This document shows positions 1 to 8,062 of a DNA stretch of 35,542 bases, piece after piece. Position 1 is the stretch's first letter. Every line of letters starts with the position of its first letter. This DNA comes from Planctomycetota bacterium. Its GTDB lineage: Bacteria > Planctomycetota > Phycisphaerae > Sedimentisphaerales > Anaerohalosphaeraceae. The stretch spans positions 1-35,542 of the forward strand of contig VRUI01000050.1 in the NCBI GenBank assembly GCA_019456225.1, in the 5' to 3' direction. The notes under the pieces are model-generated. The model worked only from the letters and a program-made list of their open reading frames with translations. It made no database searches and was not told the DNA's origin. The position numbers and the translations under genes are program-made.

Positions 1-12
1 ACAGATTGAAAA

Positions 13-429
13 TCAAGGCAGAAGTGTAATCTGCATAAAATCGTTAAGGCCATTTACACAGCTAAATGAACACTCCCTATTTAGACTGGCAATCTGAGAT
101 GTTTTACCGGCAGCTTGATCTGTTTTACCGGCAATTTGAGATGTTTTACCGGCAGCTTGATCTGTTTTACCGGCAGCTTGATCTGTTTTACCGACAGCTT
201 GATCTGTTTTACCGGCAGCTTGATCTGTTTTACCGACAGCTTGATCTGTTTTACCGACAGTTTGATCTGTTTTACCGACAGCTTGATCTGTTTTACCGAC
301 AACTTGATCTGTTTTACCGGCAGTTTGATCTGTTTGACTGGTTTCTTTATTCGAGGAAAGTCCGCCTGACGAGGTGTCTGCCTGCGAGCCATTATCCTGA
401 CTTTCTTCATCTTTCATAAATGACAGCAT
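13..429 (-). CDS. Heptapeptide-repeat protein at the end of the pilMNO cluster
   Basis: Hypothetical protein of 138 aa. About 38 polar residues are followed by eleven tandem heptads of the form GKTDQAx (residues about 36-112), then a 24-residue tail of unrelated composition. All three frames of each strand are nearly free of stops across the repeat, so the frame had to be chosen. The minus frame is preferred because a GGAG lies 7 nt before the ATG at 429 and the gene follows pilO in the same direction. There is no signal peptide and no recognised domain. In many genomes pilP or pilQ follows pilO, but nothing here resembles them. The tail could be the true C-terminus or the result of a frameshift after the repeat. 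Function unknown. Confidence 0.6.
   Translation of the reverse strand: MLSFMKDEESQDNGSQADTSSGGLSSNKETSQTDQTAGKTDQVVGKTDQAVGKTDQTVGKTDQAVGKTDQAAGKTDQAVGKTDQAAGKTDQAAGKTSQIAGKTDQAAGKTSQIASLNRECSFSCVNGLNDFMQITLLP
96..326. repeat. Eleven tandem 21-bp repeats
   Basis: Eleven contiguous 21-bp units of the type GATCTGTTTTACCGGCAGC plus TT, followed by a partial twelfth unit. Units differ only at a few positions (GATCT/GAGAT, CCGGC/CCGAC, CTT/TTT). The unit is seven codons long, so gain or loss of copies keeps the reading frame. There are no spacers, so this is not a CRISPR array. Confidence 0.95.
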
Positions 430-514
430 CGATTAACTCCATTTCAAAAAATATTCTACTTTCAACTTTATATTTTCAGCACCGGCGATCCGAGCTTAAA
501 CTTTCTTTAAATGC

Positions 515-1051
515 TTATACACTAGCGTTCTGGAAGAATATGCTTATAACAAAACTGGCCTGCATCGATCCTTCTTTCTTTGCATCCCTCTTGATGATCA
601 TTTCACGAATCTTGGTTATTCGATCCAGTTTCTCAAGTGACAGCAGGAACGAATAGTACGAATTGAAATCGCCGTGAAGCTCCATCTTGATGGGCTGCTC
701 GATATACCCATTATTGAATTTCTGTTTTAGCGTCCGGATGCTCTTAGCAGTAAGCCCGTTGGTTTGGGCGATCACTGTAACATCTTCAAGGACGGTATGT
801 ATCTCGTTTTCGGAAGGTAGTTTGCTCTCGAGGATGTTTATACTTGACTCAAGCCTTGCAAGCTGAGCATTAATATCCTTCAGTACGGCAGGCGCCGTCT
901 TCAGTTCGCGGAGTTTATTGGTCTTTTGCCCCAACTTTTCCTTCTGAAGAACAAGGTCACGGTTTGCGGGCTTGATCATATAAACATATGACGTATAAGT
1001 CATTGCCATTGTCATCACAAAAAAGATTAATTTTCGTACATTACTGTTCAT
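515..1051 (-). CDS. pilO: Type IV pilus inner-membrane platform protein PilO-like
   Basis: 178 aa, close to the usual PilO length. One N-terminal membrane helix (about residues 8-26) is followed by a coiled coil (about 32-78) and a small alpha/beta C-terminal domain with the motif GDFNSYYSFLLSLEKLDRI, as in PilO/GspM-like ferredoxin folds. PilO pairs with PilN in the periplasm and links the cytoplasmic PilM-PilN platform to the outer parts of the pilus or type II-like secretion machine. It is the third gene of pilM-pilN-pilO, all on the minus strand. The gap to pilN is 93 bp and holds a composite repeat. Assignment rests on topology, size and gene order more than on strong motifs. Confidence 0.8.
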   Translation of the reverse strand: MNSNVRKLIFFVMTMAMTYTSYVYMIKPANRDLVLQKEKLGQKTNKLRELKTAPAVLKDINAQLARLESSINILESKLPSENEIHTVLEDVTVIAQTNGLTAKSIRTLKQKFNNGYIEQPIKMELHGDFNSYYSFLLSLEKLDRITKIREMIIKRDAKKEGSMQASFVISIFFQNASV

Positions 1052-1074
1052 AGCTGTTGTCCTGACTTTTTTTA

Positions 1075-1153
1075 AATAAAATAGTCTCAGCCGCCAGGCC
1101 GAATCCTTAAATAATCAACAATCAATCTCAAACAGGCCGACAGGTCAGTTTGA
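1075..1153 (-). repeat. Composite 3' repeat, copy 1 (pilN end)
   Basis: Read on the minus strand this is hairpin A (1153-1128, TTTGA-type arms, stem TCAAAC/GTTTGA with an inner GG.CC stem), then AT-rich words of the type TTGATTGTTGATTATT, then hairpin B (1102-1087, TCGGCC/GGCTGA), then ACTATTTTATTT. The pilN stop codon (1147-1145) lies inside hairpin A. The architecture matches the copies behind gpsA and ptsI and the copy at 22.7 kb. Confidence 0.75.
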
Positions 1154-1855
1154 AATAACCTGCATTGTTTTATTGCTTTTTTCACGAATAGAGGCAATGT
1201 CCTGGCTGGTAACCCTGGCATCCCTTTTAAGCATCACTTTTAATTTGAAACCTCTGAACTTTAAATCTTCGATCTCAAGCTGCGTTGACTCGATGAGACC
1301 AACGCTTCTGATGAGAAAAGATTCATCCAGCGCCGCGATATAGCTTGCAACTTCGATATCAGTGCGGGCGGTTCCGGAAAGCTCTATCTGAGTATCCTTT
1401 AGTATTTTTACAGGAATTTTTTTCTTTTTTGCCGCCGCCTTAGCCGCCTGAAACTGCGTCTTCTTGCCCGAATTGTCCTGTACCTTTACCTCCGTGTCGC
1501 GTATGGTGATACCCGTCAGAGAAACGCCCTTGGGAAGATTGTTTGTAAGTGTGGCAAGAATGACGCTTTTACCGACAAGATCGGGCAGTTCCGCGGTAAT
1601 CAGAGCTGTCTTCATCATCGTTTTGCTTTTGGCTTCGAGAGCGTTGAGAAGCTTGATCTGCTCATGAGCCTTGTTTAAACGGCTATCCAGTGCGGCAACT
1701 TCTTCACTGACATTTGACTGACGTATTTTCAATACTGAAAAAGTCAGCCCCATCCCCATAAGGACGGCCAGAAGCAAAGCCAGGTACATCAAATTGGCCC
1801 TGTTAGATTCGCGCTGCTGAATATATTCGTCAGGTACAAAATCAATTTTACTCAT
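1145..1855 (-). CDS. pilN: Type IV pilus assembly protein PilN-like
   Basis: 236 aa. It begins with a short cytoplasmic segment (MSKIDFVPDEY) of the kind by which PilN docks onto PilM, then a membrane helix (about 23-43), a coiled coil (about 45-75) and a C-terminal ferredoxin-like domain. PilN connects cytoplasmic PilM to periplasmic PilO. A Lys/Ala-rich insert (about residues 135-150) within the C-terminal half makes the protein longer than typical PilN (about 180-200 aa). It lies 67 bp after pilM on the same strand. Its stop codon sits inside the first hairpin of a composite repeat. Confidence 0.85.
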   Translation of the reverse strand: MSKIDFVPDEYIQQRESNRANLMYLALLLAVLMGMGLTFSVLKIRQSNVSEEVAALDSRLNKAHEQIKLLNALEAKSKTMMKTALITAELPDLVGKSVILATLTNNLPKGVSLTGITIRDTEVKVQDNSGKKTQFQAAKAAAKKKKIPVKILKDTQIELSGTARTDIEVASYIAALDESFLIRSVGLIESTQLEIEDLKFRGFKLKVMLKRDARVTSQDIASIREKSNKTMQVISN

Positions 1856-1922
1856 AATAATTCCTATTTAAAAATCTAGTTTTCATATCTAATCATATTT
1901 CATTAGAACAACCAAAAGGTCA

Positions 1923-2891
1923 CTATGTGCTTGAAAGGCTAAGTCCAAAGGCAATAGCCCAGTCTATCTGGCAGCCTCGGCGGTCAACGGCTATATCACA
2001 ACTGGAATCGATCTCAACGGCCGCCAGGACATCGCCTATCTGAGCGGGGATCTGAAGGCGTTCGGCGAGTTTGGAAACTTTGCTGCAAATGGTCTCATCG
2101 ACACCGCGTCCGGAGAGAAATACGAGCCTTCCAATCTGCTGGCCGCGAGAGAAAGATTCGAAATACCTGCAGCACGCCTCTGATTCCGAGATAAGCTTTG
2201 TTGAGGCTTCCTCGGAGCCTAGATGCTTGAAACCGATAGGTATCATGCGGGCAAAAAGAAGGTCCGCCTGTCTGGCGATGACTATCTTGCTGTGGTTGAC
2301 ATCAATGTCGATAAGTATCGCTACAGTATCTGCATCTGATTGGCGTTTACCGAAGAACTTGACATAGCTGGTGGTCATCGCCAAAGGCCATACGCTTATC
2401 CCCTTTATCTCAAGGCCTGCTTTTTCGTATATCGCAAGCTGCCTGTTGACTATCTCGCGTTCTGCTGCCATTACGACAACGTCTGTCTCTTTGCCGTCTT
2501 CGCTATTACCCGCGACGACGTAATTAATCATCGCACCGGAAGGGTTAAAGGGCAGTTTGCTTGTGATCGTTTTGAAAACGGCCTTTTCCAGACCGCTATC
2601 GGTAGGTGCGCATTTTACATTGATGTGATCGATAAAAACATCTTCGGAAGGTATCGAAGCGATAACACCCTTGCCGTTAAAGCCTCCGCGAGAAAGCATC
2701 GTTTTGGCAGTGTCTACAACCCACCTCTGCCAGTCACCGCTGCCGAACTTTACCTCTTCGGGGCGTGCCTCGATCGCCGCGGCGTTAAGGAACAGACCCT
2801 TATCCTTGAGCCCTAACTGCGATACCTTGAGGTAATCACTGCTAAGGTCGATTCCCGCGGGATAAACCGTTTTTCTGGATAAACCTATCAT
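1923..2891 (-). CDS. pilM: Type IV pilus assembly ATPase-fold protein PilM
   Basis: About 322 aa. An actin-like (FtsA/PilM) fold is indicated by AGIDLSSDYLKVSQL near the N-terminus (phosphate-1-type loop) and IAILIDIDVNHSKIVI-like strands in the second half. PilM is cytoplasmic and binds the N-terminus of PilN. The start is uncertain. The ATG at 2891 gives the family-typical beginning MIGLSRKTVYPAGIDL but has a weak Shine-Dalgarno. In-frame starts at 3005 (ATG) and 3035 (TTG) would add 38-48 residues outside the fold. A promoter at 3084-3056 would put its start site near 3049 and would allow the longer ATG3005 form. First gene of pilMNO. Confidence 0.87.
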   Translation of the reverse strand: MIGLSRKTVYPAGIDLSSDYLKVSQLGLKDKGLFLNAAAIEARPEEVKFGSGDWQRWVVDTAKTMLSRGGFNGKGVIASIPSEDVFIDHINVKCAPTDSGLEKAVFKTITSKLPFNPSGAMINYVVAGNSEDGKETDVVVMAAEREIVNRQLAIYEKAGLEIKGISVWPLAMTTSYVKFFGKRQSDADTVAILIDIDVNHSKIVIARQADLLFARMIPIGFKHLGSEEASTKLISESEACCRYFESFSRGQQIGRLVFLSGRGVDETICSKVSKLAERLQIPAQIGDVLAAVEIDSSCDIAVDRRGCQIDWAIAFGLSLSST

Positions 2892-3055
2892 AAAGTTAGA
2901 ATGTCTTTCTCGTAAAAAAACTGTATCAGCGATAAAACTTGCCTGGGACGTACTCTGGTTACAGAACCGTCCAATCAGAAAATCGTCAAGATACGCCCTT
3001 GACATTATGGACTGCTTTTTACTACTAGAACCCAAATAACTATGCTTACTCTTAA

Positions 3056-3084
3056 AATCTAAGAAACATAAGCACTTACGTCAA
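3056..3084 (-). promoter_or_regulatory. Putative sigma-70 promoter for pilM
   Basis: On the minus strand TTGACG (3084-3079), a 17-bp spacer, then TAGATT (3061-3056). Predicted transcription start is near 3049, upstream of every candidate pilM start codon. Confidence 0.5.
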
Positions 3085-3292
3085 ATCGTATAATCACCAA
3101 TTTGATAATTCTTGAACGCCCGATAAAATTGCGCATAACAGCACCGGTAAAGAGCATCTGATACCATCTAAAAATTGTAAAAAAAAAGAAATGAAATTAT
3201 GATATGGAGATTAAAAAACAAATAATTGGAATTCGAAACCGCCCGCCCCGCCAAAGTCCGATAACCAAAGCAAAATATGTAGATAATAAAAA

Positions 3293-3394
3293 TGCCTCGG
3301 CCAAAGACCGAATTCTTCATTATACAATATGGTACATCCGGCAGTATTGACGGAATCATTATACATTCCAAACTGACCAAAGGTCAGTTTGAGC
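3293..3394 (-). repeat. Composite 3' repeat, copy 2 (after gpsA)
   Basis: Directly behind the gpsA stop codon. Hairpin A is a perfect 10-bp stem CAAACTGACC/GGTCAGTTTG with an AAA loop (3391-3369). Then come AT-rich words including TATTGTATAATGA, then hairpin B (3311-3297, TCGGTC/GGCCGA) and a short T tract. The order and orientation match the copies at 1.1, 19.8 and 22.7 kb. Confidence 0.8.
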
Positions 3395-3395
3395 A

Positions 3396-4400
3396 TCACT
3401 CTGCTTTAAGTTCTCTGCTCATTAATCCGCCTATCGCCTCCTGGACGTTCTTTTCGCCCTTGATAACGGCGTATACTGCTTCTGCGATCGGCATTTCAAC
3501 GGAATACTTTTCGGCGAGGACTAGTACCGACTCGCATGTCGCTGCGCCTTCTACAACGCTCTTTGTTGCTGACAGAGCCTCTTGGGCGGTTGCTCCCTTG
3601 CCGATCCGCTCACCGAACGAACGGTTTCTGCCCTTTGGCGAGATACATGTCGTTACAAGATCGCCAAGCCCGCTAAGTCCCGAGAAGGTTTTTTTCTTTG
3701 CACCCATCGCAAGGCCAAGCCGCTCTATCTCGGCAAGCCCTCTTGTTACCAGTGCCGCTTTGGCGTTATCGCCTGCGCCTACACCGTCGATTATACCGGC
3801 GGCGATGGCGATAACATTCTTGATCGCACCGGAAATCTCGACGCCTATGATATCGTCGTTGGTATACACTCTGAAATACGAGTTGTTGAATGTCTCCTGA
3901 ACCGAATGGACAAGTTGGTCATCGCTGCTAGCCGTACACGCCGTCGCGGGCAGATGGGCCATTAGCTCATCGGCAATAGTTGGCCCCGAGAGGGTCGCCA
4001 CTTTATGGTCGCCTCCGAGAACCTCTGTTAGAATCTCACTGGGACGCAGCAAAGTGCCCTTCTCGATGCCCTTGGTAACGCTGACAACCGGGACACCGGC
4101 TGGGAGTTTGTCCTTTAGACGCTGCCAAACACCACGTGTAAACTGGCATGGAACAGCAGATAGAACCATTTCAACATCCTCAAACGCCATAGCGTCGTCA
4201 GATTCGAAAAGGAGGCTGTCGGGAAGCTTGTAGCCGGGCAGAAAGATCGTGTTCTCACGATTGGCAGCGATCTGCTTCAATTGTGCGGCATCGTGGCCCC
4301 ACATAGTTACACGCCGGCCATTTTCGCAAAGGATAGCCGCACAAACACTACCCATCGCACCGTCACCAATTACTGTAATTTGATTAAACATACCAGACAT
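3396..4400 (-). CDS. gpsA: Glycerol-3-phosphate dehydrogenase [NAD(P)+]
   Basis: 334 aa, normal family length. It reduces dihydroxyacetone phosphate to sn-glycerol 3-phosphate for phospholipid synthesis in the cytoplasm. The Rossmann motif reads VIGDGAMG (family consensus GxGxWG), followed by SVTKGIE, the substrate-site region SGPTIADE and the catalytic-Lys segment GAIKNVIAIAAGIIDG, then NAKAALVTRGLAE. An alternative ATG at 4391 (MFNQITVIG) fits the family start better than 4400; neither has a strong ribosome-binding site. It stands alone functionally between the pilus genes and two unknown genes. A composite repeat follows the stop. Confidence 0.95.
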   Translation of the reverse strand: MSGMFNQITVIGDGAMGSVCAAILCENGRRVTMWGHDAAQLKQIAANRENTIFLPGYKLPDSLLFESDDAMAFEDVEMVLSAVPCQFTRGVWQRLKDKLPAGVPVVSVTKGIEKGTLLRPSEILTEVLGGDHKVATLSGPTIADELMAHLPATACTASSDDQLVHSVQETFNNSYFRVYTNDDIIGVEISGAIKNVIAIAAGIIDGVGAGDNAKAALVTRGLAEIERLGLAMGAKKKTFSGLSGLGDLVTTCISPKGRNRSFGERIGKGATAQEALSATKSVVEGAATCESVLVLAEKYSVEMPIAEAVYAVIKGEKNVQEAIGGLMSRELKAE

Positions 4401-4446
4401 TAAAACAACATTTCCATAATTTGCAACAAAAAAAACAAAAACCCCT

Positions 4447-4707
4447 CTACCCCTTATACCACACCCGAATAAACTGATGCCACGAATTCCTCTCTCCGCC
4501 AGTTCTCAGGTCCACATCCGTAGTCCCGCCATCTTCCCATGCACCCCAGATCTGCGGAAGCACAACTGTCTCGATATTAACAACATCGATACCGTAATCT
4601 TCGATCCACTCATTAGCCCCGGCCAAAGCGGCATCAAAACTCTCAAACTCCCGACTAAAAATACCACTCTTAATCATACGAGGAGCAAAATCCTCAAATC
4701 GTATCAT
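4447..4707 (-). CDS. Conserved small hypothetical protein
   Basis: 86 aa, no domain recognised. It is a soluble, acidic, aromatic-rich protein (segments NEWIEDYGIDVVNIETVVLP and FIRVWYKG), with no signal peptide or membrane helix. Its ATG overlaps the stop of the upstream membrane-protein gene by 4 bp (ATGA), so the two are probably translationally coupled. The overlap and a well-formed globular composition support a real gene. Function unknown. Confidence 0.7.
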   Translation of the reverse strand: MIRFEDFAPRMIKSGIFSREFESFDAALAGANEWIEDYGIDVVNIETVVLPQIWGAWEDGGTTDVDLRTGGERNSWHQFIRVWYKG

Positions 4708-5282
4708 AATTTTCTCACTTTAAAATCATTAACATCATTAACTGTAAGGATATATTTATCGCCTGCAATAACATAACCCTCGATAACTCCGCTATATTCG
4801 ATGTCATTTTGGATAGCTGTAAATTGCAGAGCACCATCACCTTTATGTCGAATCCTTCGAGATTTCTTTTTACCGGGTTTGATAGCCCCGGTATTAAGTT
4901 GAACACCCGGTGCTGTAATGGTCACATTGGAAATCACCGAAGAGCTGTCATTTCTTATTGTCAGAATATTTGTTGAATATAAGTATAGGACTGCAAAGAA
5001 AATGATAACAACCAGTAGAAAATTGGATGCCAACAACCCGCCAGACAACAGCCCTTTTCCCCTAAGTATTTTAGAGGGTGCATTTTCATCTATTTGCTGA
5101 AACAGAAATTTCACCAAACAAATTGTTCCTATTGCAACAGACACCAGTCCTCCTAAGACAGTAAAAACACCTATCACCTCAAAGATTCTCATCATACTAA
5201 AATACCAGAAGACAAAAACAAGACTACCGACGATAAGAGGCAACGCCCCCAAAACTATAGATGCACGATATAACTTACTCAT
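4704..5282 (-). CDS. Hypothetical membrane protein with C-terminal beta domain
   Basis: 192 aa. Three predicted membrane helices (about residues 9-28, 35-58 and 78-102) are followed by an extracytoplasmic beta-rich domain of about 90 residues containing NVTITAPGVQLNTGAIKPGK and a basic patch KKKSRRIRHK. An AGAGG-like Shine-Dalgarno lies 5 nt before the ATG at 5282. It overlaps the next gene by 4 bp and probably forms a two-gene unit with it. The beta domain could be an immunoglobulin-like or lipid/peptide-binding fold, but nothing specific is recognised. Confidence 0.75.
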   Translation of the reverse strand: MSKLYRASIVLGALPLIVGSLVFVFWYFSMMRIFEVIGVFTVLGGLVSVAIGTICLVKFLFQQIDENAPSKILRGKGLLSGGLLASNFLLVVIIFFAVLYLYSTNILTIRNDSSSVISNVTITAPGVQLNTGAIKPGKKKSRRIRHKGDGALQFTAIQNDIEYSGVIEGYVIAGDKYILTVNDVNDFKVRKL

Positions 5283-5352
5283 AAAAACCTCTCAATATAA
5301 TAATCCTGTAGGGTATGTTTAATCACACGCCATCCACCTGGCCCTTTAAGCT

Positions 5353-6660
5353 TTAACGCATCTCAATTCCATCCGGGCAGATTTTTCGCAGTCCCGGCAG
5401 CTGGCTTTTTCCTATTCTTGCCTTTATTATTACTTCGCTTTCTTCGTATTCTTCGCTTTTTATTTCTGCGTGTGCTCGCAGGAAGCTTACTACTTTTCCT
5501 TCACCGGCGTGACATCTTACTGTTATATCGACATCGCCGCCTTTGTACTTATCGAAGACGGCGTCGGCTATTTTTCCCAGGTTGAGCCCTGTCTTTGCCG
5601 ATACGCATATCGAATCCGGGTAGATCGTCTGCAGCAATTCGACGGCGCTCATGCTCGACACCGCGTCGGACTTATTCAGCAGGATCAGCATTTCCTTATC
5701 GTCGCAGTCGATCTCTTTGAGCACCTTTTCGACGCTTGCGATCTGCTCGAACACCTCCGAACTTGAAACGTCTATCACATGCAAAAGCAGGTCGGCGTTG
5801 ACGGCCTCTTCCAGCGTCGCCTTGAACGATTCGACAAGCTGGTGAGGCAGATGGCTGACGAAACCAACGGTATCGCTAAGCAAGACTTCCGCCCCGCCTT
5901 CCAGCTGCCACTTCTTTGTCCGCGTATCGAGCGTTGCGAAAAGCCGGTCCTGAACAAACACACCGGCATCGGTCATAGCATTCATGAGCGTACTCTTGCC
6001 GGCATTGGTATACCCGACCAGGCTGACCTTATACAAACCCTTACGCCCCTGTATCTCACGCAGTTTGCGCTTGTCGATCGTATTAAGTTCGCGCTTCAGC
6101 TCGGAGATGCGCTTTTGAACCAGCCGCTTATCGATCTCGAGCTGCTTTTCGCCGGTACCCCTGGTCCCCACACCGCCCGAAGCCGATCCGCCAGCAACAC
6201 GGTCAAGATGCGACCACATGCGGGTAAGCCGCGGGTAGGTGTATTCCAGTTGAGCCAGTTCGACCTGCAGTTTCGCCTGGCGGGTGCGCGCTCGCGTGGC
6301 GAATATATCAAGGATAAGTTCGCTGCGGTCGATGACCCTTACTTCGATGATCTTTTCAAGCTCGCGGATCTGGCCGGGCGACAGATCGTTATCGAATATA
6401 ACAACGTCGGCATTAAAACGCTCGACCCGATCCCATAGCATCTTAGCCTTGCCGGAACCGATATATGTGGCCGCCTTGATCTTGTAGACTTTCTGGATAA
6501 ACCGGTCGACAACCTCGGCGCCTGCGCTTTCGACAAGAGAGGCAAGCTCGGCAAGGTTGTCATTTTTCCGCCCATCTTTGGCAAGGCGACCCATCAAGGT
6601 AGCACCGACGAGGATGGCGCGTTCCTTCCTGACCTCTAATTTTTCTCTGATATCTTCCAA
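5353..6660 (-). CDS. hflX: Ribosome-associated GTPase HflX
   Basis: 435 aa. HflX binds the large ribosomal subunit and splits or rescues stalled 70S ribosomes under stress. Seen in order: the N-terminal HflX domain (AELASLVESAGAEVV, YIGSGKAKML, IFDNDLSPGQ), the glycine-rich helical linker (SASGGVGTRGTGEKQLE) and the GTPase domain with G1 GYTNAGKST, G3 DTVGF, G4 NKSD and G5 SAKTG. The start is TTG at 6660, with AGGGTG about 9 nt upstream. Monocistronic by context; 230 bp separate it from the upstream gene. Confidence 0.95.
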   Translation of the reverse strand: MEDIREKLEVRKERAILVGATLMGRLAKDGRKNDNLAELASLVESAGAEVVDRFIQKVYKIKAATYIGSGKAKMLWDRVERFNADVVIFDNDLSPGQIRELEKIIEVRVIDRSELILDIFATRARTRQAKLQVELAQLEYTYPRLTRMWSHLDRVAGGSASGGVGTRGTGEKQLEIDKRLVQKRISELKRELNTIDKRKLREIQGRKGLYKVSLVGYTNAGKSTLMNAMTDAGVFVQDRLFATLDTRTKKWQLEGGAEVLLSDTVGFVSHLPHQLVESFKATLEEAVNADLLLHVIDVSSSEVFEQIASVEKVLKEIDCDDKEMLILLNKSDAVSSMSAVELLQTIYPDSICVSAKTGLNLGKIADAVFDKYKGGDVDITVRCHAGEGKVVSFLRAHAEIKSEEYEESEVIIKARIGKSQLPGLRKICPDGIEMR

Positions 6661-6846
6661 TTAATATTTCACCCTAATAACTATACGAATATTAGTAAAA
6701 GGAAGAAGTATAACAAAACCAGCAAAATTCATCAAGCCAATTTGCCACCAAAGTTAGGGCAAACAGCGATCTCAGCAAAAGAAGCGTGAGAGAAAGGACT
6801 GCGAATTGGGGATCTGGCGTTGTATTGACAATCTAAAACCTGATTC

Positions 6847-6868
6847 GGGCGGACACACACGTCCGCCC
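6847..6868. repeat. GC-rich intergenic hairpin
   Basis: Perfect inverted repeat GGGCGGAC/GTCCGCCC with a 6-nt loop, just behind the stop codon of the minus-strand gene at 6891. No T tract follows on either strand, so a classical terminator is unlikely. It is a different sequence from the composite repeat but has the same placement at a gene's 3' end. Confidence 0.7.
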
Positions 6869-6890
6869 CTACGGGTTGGGGGCGCTATTG

Positions 6891-7469
6891 CTAATAGATT
6901 ATCGCGCTAAGCTGCTCTACCGTCGCTGCTGCTTCTTCGAAGTTATCCGGGTGGGTCATTACCGCGTCGAAACCCTTGCCAAGCAATGCGGCGGTTTCGT
7001 TTTCGCCGAGATTTTCGGCTATCGCGATTACTTTTCCGCCGGCGAGCTCCGGGTTTGAGCGGATGTATTTGCAGACCTGGCCCGCGTCGATGTCCTGTGC
7101 CATAAGATTGATAATGATAATATGAGGTATGACCTTCTGTGCCATCAGGCCGGCATCGAAACTGTTAGAAGCGGTATGGACCTGGTAGTTTTTCTTTTCC
7201 TGGAAGAATCCGGCAATCTTTTCGGAATATTCCCAGTCAGTGTCGATGATGAGAATCCGCATCTGGCCGATCTCGAGATCGTCGGTTGGAATATCATGAG
7301 CCTTCATAAAACGCACAAGCTCACTGGTAGGTATACGCCTGTCCTTCGAACCGGGTATACGATAACCCTTCAGTTGACCCGAGTCGAACCACTTGGTAAC
7401 AGTCCGCGGGGCAACATTGCATATCTGTGCGACCTGACCGGTCGTCAATACATCTTTTCGTTTCTGCAT
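6891..7469 (-). CDS. HTH DNA-binding protein with degenerate receiver domain
   Basis: 192 aa from the ATG at 7469, chosen because AGGTG lies about 8 nt upstream; an in-frame start at 7547 adds an unlikely leader. The N-terminal domain (about residues 7-57) is an excisionase/MerR-type winged helix of the HTH_17 kind (LTTGQVAQICNVAPRTVTKW, then GYRIPGSKDRRI). Residues about 70-190 have the length and strand pattern of a response-regulator receiver. The phosphoacceptor Asp is Asn121 (IIINLM), the Thr/Ser site is Ala (AIAEN), and the Lys-Pro position reads THPD. It is therefore probably a phosphorylation-independent regulator or partner-binding module. Target genes are unknown; it is divergent from the rny leader. 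Confidence 0.8.
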   Translation of the reverse strand: MQKRKDVLTTGQVAQICNVAPRTVTKWFDSGQLKGYRIPGSKDRRIPTSELVRFMKAHDIPTDDLEIGQMRILIIDTDWEYSEKIAGFFQEKKNYQVHTASNSFDAGLMAQKVIPHIIIINLMAQDIDAGQVCKYIRSNPELAGGKVIAIAENLGENETAALLGKGFDAVMTHPDNFEEAAATVEQLSAIIY

Positions 7470-7800
7470 ATCAAACACCTGTATATACTGCTCGATCACC
7501 GAGCATACACATTTATACGTCCATGCGTTAAACACCCTCAACCTCAAAGGTTAACGAGCAACATCTTAACCAGATATTCGGCAAAAAACTTACAGTCCAA
7601 AACAAATCTTTTCAAAACATACGTTTATTGCCTAATAATCAAGTAGGGATTTTCCTCTTGGTCCGATATTATCACAATATCACATCGGTATATAGATTTA
7701 GTACGTTAACCCCGAATACCTAGCCCCAAATTGAGCAATACATAGGGCTGCTGGGAAGATTTCAAGGCAGTGAGTGTCGTGAAATATTTTATCTTTTTTC

Positions 7801-7830
7801 TTGACAAATTTTAAAAATAAGCAATAATAA
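7801..7830 (+). promoter_or_regulatory. Putative sigma-70 promoter for the rny leader
   Basis: TTGACA at 7801-7806 followed after 17-18 bp by ATAATA/TAATAA (7824-7830). Predicted start near 7837, giving a leader of about 460 nt before rny, or a separate small RNA. Confidence 0.55.
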
Positions 7831-7894
7831 AGCGTTTGATAACCGAAACAATAAGCGTAAATCCCATTTTACGAACAATAATTTATTCTAGTCG

Positions 7895-8062
7895 TAACAT
7901 GGGTAAGCCGGATAAGCCCTGAGGGGCAAAAAGGCAGTAAAGCTATTAAGGACACTGAGAGCACAAGGAAAGGGCGAAAGGCGGACAACCGTCAAGTCCA
8001 ATTTTCCGACTGCATCGGTGAGTATGGTCACTTGAAACTGATGAATATAAAAATTGCGAAAC
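7895..8062 (+). ncRNA. Candidate structured leader RNA or small RNA upstream of rny
   Basis: Base pairing is dense by eye. GCCC/GGGC (7916-19/7924-27, loop TGAG) is enclosed by GCC/GGC (7907-09/7933-35). GGAC/GTCC (7950-53/7996-99) encloses a 5-bp hairpin GGCGG/CCGTC with loop ACAA (7980-7993). CATCGGT pairs with ACTGATG (8013-19/8037-43). The purine-rich, G+C-richer sequence contrasts with the AT-rich flanks and lies behind a good promoter. I compared it from memory with RNase P, SRP, tmRNA, GEMM, TPP, cobalamin, glycine and ydaO motifs and found no convincing match. It may be a riboswitch-like leader controlling rny-ymdB, or an independent RNA. Confidence 0.45.

Noticed and set aside
96-326. 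CRISPR array
   Set aside because: The units are contiguous 21-mers with no unique spacers and there are no cas genes.
66-419. Plus-strand open frame through the 21-bp repeats
   Set aside because: All frames are open in this repeat; the plus frame lacks a ribosome-binding site and operon context, while the minus frame has both.
2340-2816. Long plus-strand frame antisense to pilM
   Set aside because: Shadow of the pilM codon pattern; no ribosome-binding site and no recognisable product.
7895-8062. Assignment as RNase P RNA, SRP RNA, tmRNA or a GEMM/TPP/cobalamin riboswitch
   Set aside because: The conserved core motifs of these families as I know them are not present; left as an unassigned structured RNA.
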